This document shows positions 5,942-6,174 of a stretch of 6,174 nucleotides of DNA, one piece after another; the first letter of the stretch is position 1, and each line of letters starts with the position of its first letter. Source of the DNA: an uncultured Mollicutes bacterium (GTDB lineage Bacteria; Bacillota_I; Bacilli_A; Acholeplasmatales; Anaeroplasmataceae); the NCBI GenBank assembly GCA_937905855.1, contig CALCWU010000092.1:1-6174 (forward strand), in the 5' to 3' direction. The notes below the pieces were generated by a model that worked only from the letters and a program-made list of their open reading frames with translations, did no database searches and was not told where the DNA came from. The position numbers and the translations under genes are program-made.

Positions 5942-5988
5942 AATAAATATTTCCTATGTATTTATTTTAGGGTTCATGTCTAATAGGA
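5942..5988 (+). other. tmRNA pseudoknot (PK2)
   Basis: Stem 1 pairs AATAAATA (5942-5949) with TATTTATT (5959-5966), all eight base pairs perfect. The loop sequence TCCTAT (5952-5957) is the exact complement of ATAGGA (5983-5988), giving a 6-bp second stem. Two perfect nested-crossing stems in the expected place make a pseudoknot likely. Confidence 0.7.
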
Positions 5989-5994
5989 TATACT

Positions 5995-6029
5995 AAAATA
6001 GTTAAATCTGGACTGTTTTAAAGAATTTA
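5995..6029 (+). other. tmRNA pseudoknot (PK3)
   Basis: Stem 1 pairs AAAATAGT (5995-6002) with ACTGTTTT (6012-6019), eight pairs including one G-U. The loop TAAAT (6003-6007) can pair with ATTTA (6025-6029). The second stem is short and all A-T, so this is less sure than PK2. A further knot probably lies at 6040-6072 (TTAATA with TATTAA), also weak. Confidence 0.5.
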
Positions 6030-6174
6030 ATCAGGTTAGTTAATATGTTCTCTGCTTGCCTTTGTGTATTAATGAAATTTTTAGACAAGATAAACATGTA
6101 GAAAATAAAGGCTAAGATGCTGCGTACGGGAGTTCGAGTCTCCCCAGGTCCACCATAAGAAAAGCATAGGTTTT

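Larger units (their letters stand above)
5766..6155 (+). ncRNA. ssrA: Transfer-messenger RNA (tmRNA, 10Sa RNA)
   Basis: This RNA acts as both tRNA-Ala and mRNA to free stalled ribosomes and tag the nascent protein. Both ends are defined. GGGCTTG (5766-5772) pairs with CAGGTCC (6145-6151) as a 7-bp acceptor stem with two G-U pairs, followed by A6152 and encoded CCA (6153-6155). The G3-U70-type wobble (third pair G-U) is the alanine identity signal. The T arm is GGGAG (6128-6132), loop TTCGAGT, CTCCC (6140-6144). TTGGATTCGCCGTGG (5774-5788) matches the conserved D-like segment. CATG at 5807-5810 can pair with CATG at 6095-6098 in the long helix H2. The tag frame runs 5851-5919, and pseudoknots follow. 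The order smpB-ssrA is standard. The length of 390 bases is within the usual range. It has its own promoter; its terminator is beyond the window or not visible. Confidence 0.97.

Noticed and set aside
6120..6155. A separate tRNA gene at the right end, suggested by the T arm and CCA
   Set aside because: There is no anticodon arm just upstream. The acceptor strand pairs with 5766-5772, so this is the 3' end of tmRNA.
6160..6174. AAAA-GCATAGG-TTTT at the window end as the ssrA terminator
   Set aside because: The arms are only four A-T pairs and the window stops there, so a terminator cannot be supported.

Overview
The window is AT-rich, gene-dense DNA that fits a low-GC Bacillota genome, perhaps a lineage near Erysipelotrichia or Acholeplasma. 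Three things point there. The block secG, rnr, smpB, ssrA is a typical Firmicutes arrangement. Ribosome binding sites are strong GGAGG-type. The tmRNA tag ends in NYAFA plus one residue, which resembles tags I recall from Mollicutes. UGA is used as a stop (end of the prephenate dehydratase gene) and Trp is TGG, so the code is standard and this is not a Mycoplasma/Spiroplasma-type genome. The lineage call is inference. Every gene is on the + strand.

Left part (1-2836): a tightly packed, probably co-transcribed set. It starts with the last codons of an upstream gene, possibly a sensor histidine kinase, whose stop overlaps the next start (TAATG). Then come an S51-family (peptidase E-like) serine peptidase, a divergent prephenate dehydratase, and a pyrimidine-nucleoside phosphorylase that overlaps its neighbour by ATGA. 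Their biochemical roles (peptide turnover, phenylalanine synthesis, nucleoside salvage) are not obviously linked.

Right part (2837-6174): a protein-export and ribosome-rescue block. A strong extended -10 promoter drives secG, which is closed by a hairpin terminator. That terminator contains a perfect TTGACA, so it may double as the rnr promoter. rnr (RNase R) overlaps smpB by 23 bases. Directly after smpB, a third promoter drives ssrA (tmRNA), whose -35 box overlaps the smpB stop codon. The tmRNA is complete from acceptor stem to encoded CCA. SmpB and tmRNA rescue stalled ribosomes and tag the nascent protein; RNase R is known in other bacteria to degrade the faulty mRNA, so the three genes form a functional unit.

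The most unusual content is in the rescue system. The tag reading frame has 22 codons and looks bipartite, with two NYAF modules and a terminal Cys. SmpB has Ala where a His or Tyr usually precedes the DKR motif. RNase R ends in an acidic tail instead of a Lys-rich one. A 9-bp perfect inverted repeat covers the tmRNA promoter. I see no mobile element, CRISPR array or prophage, and no stretch over 300 bases lacks a gene.
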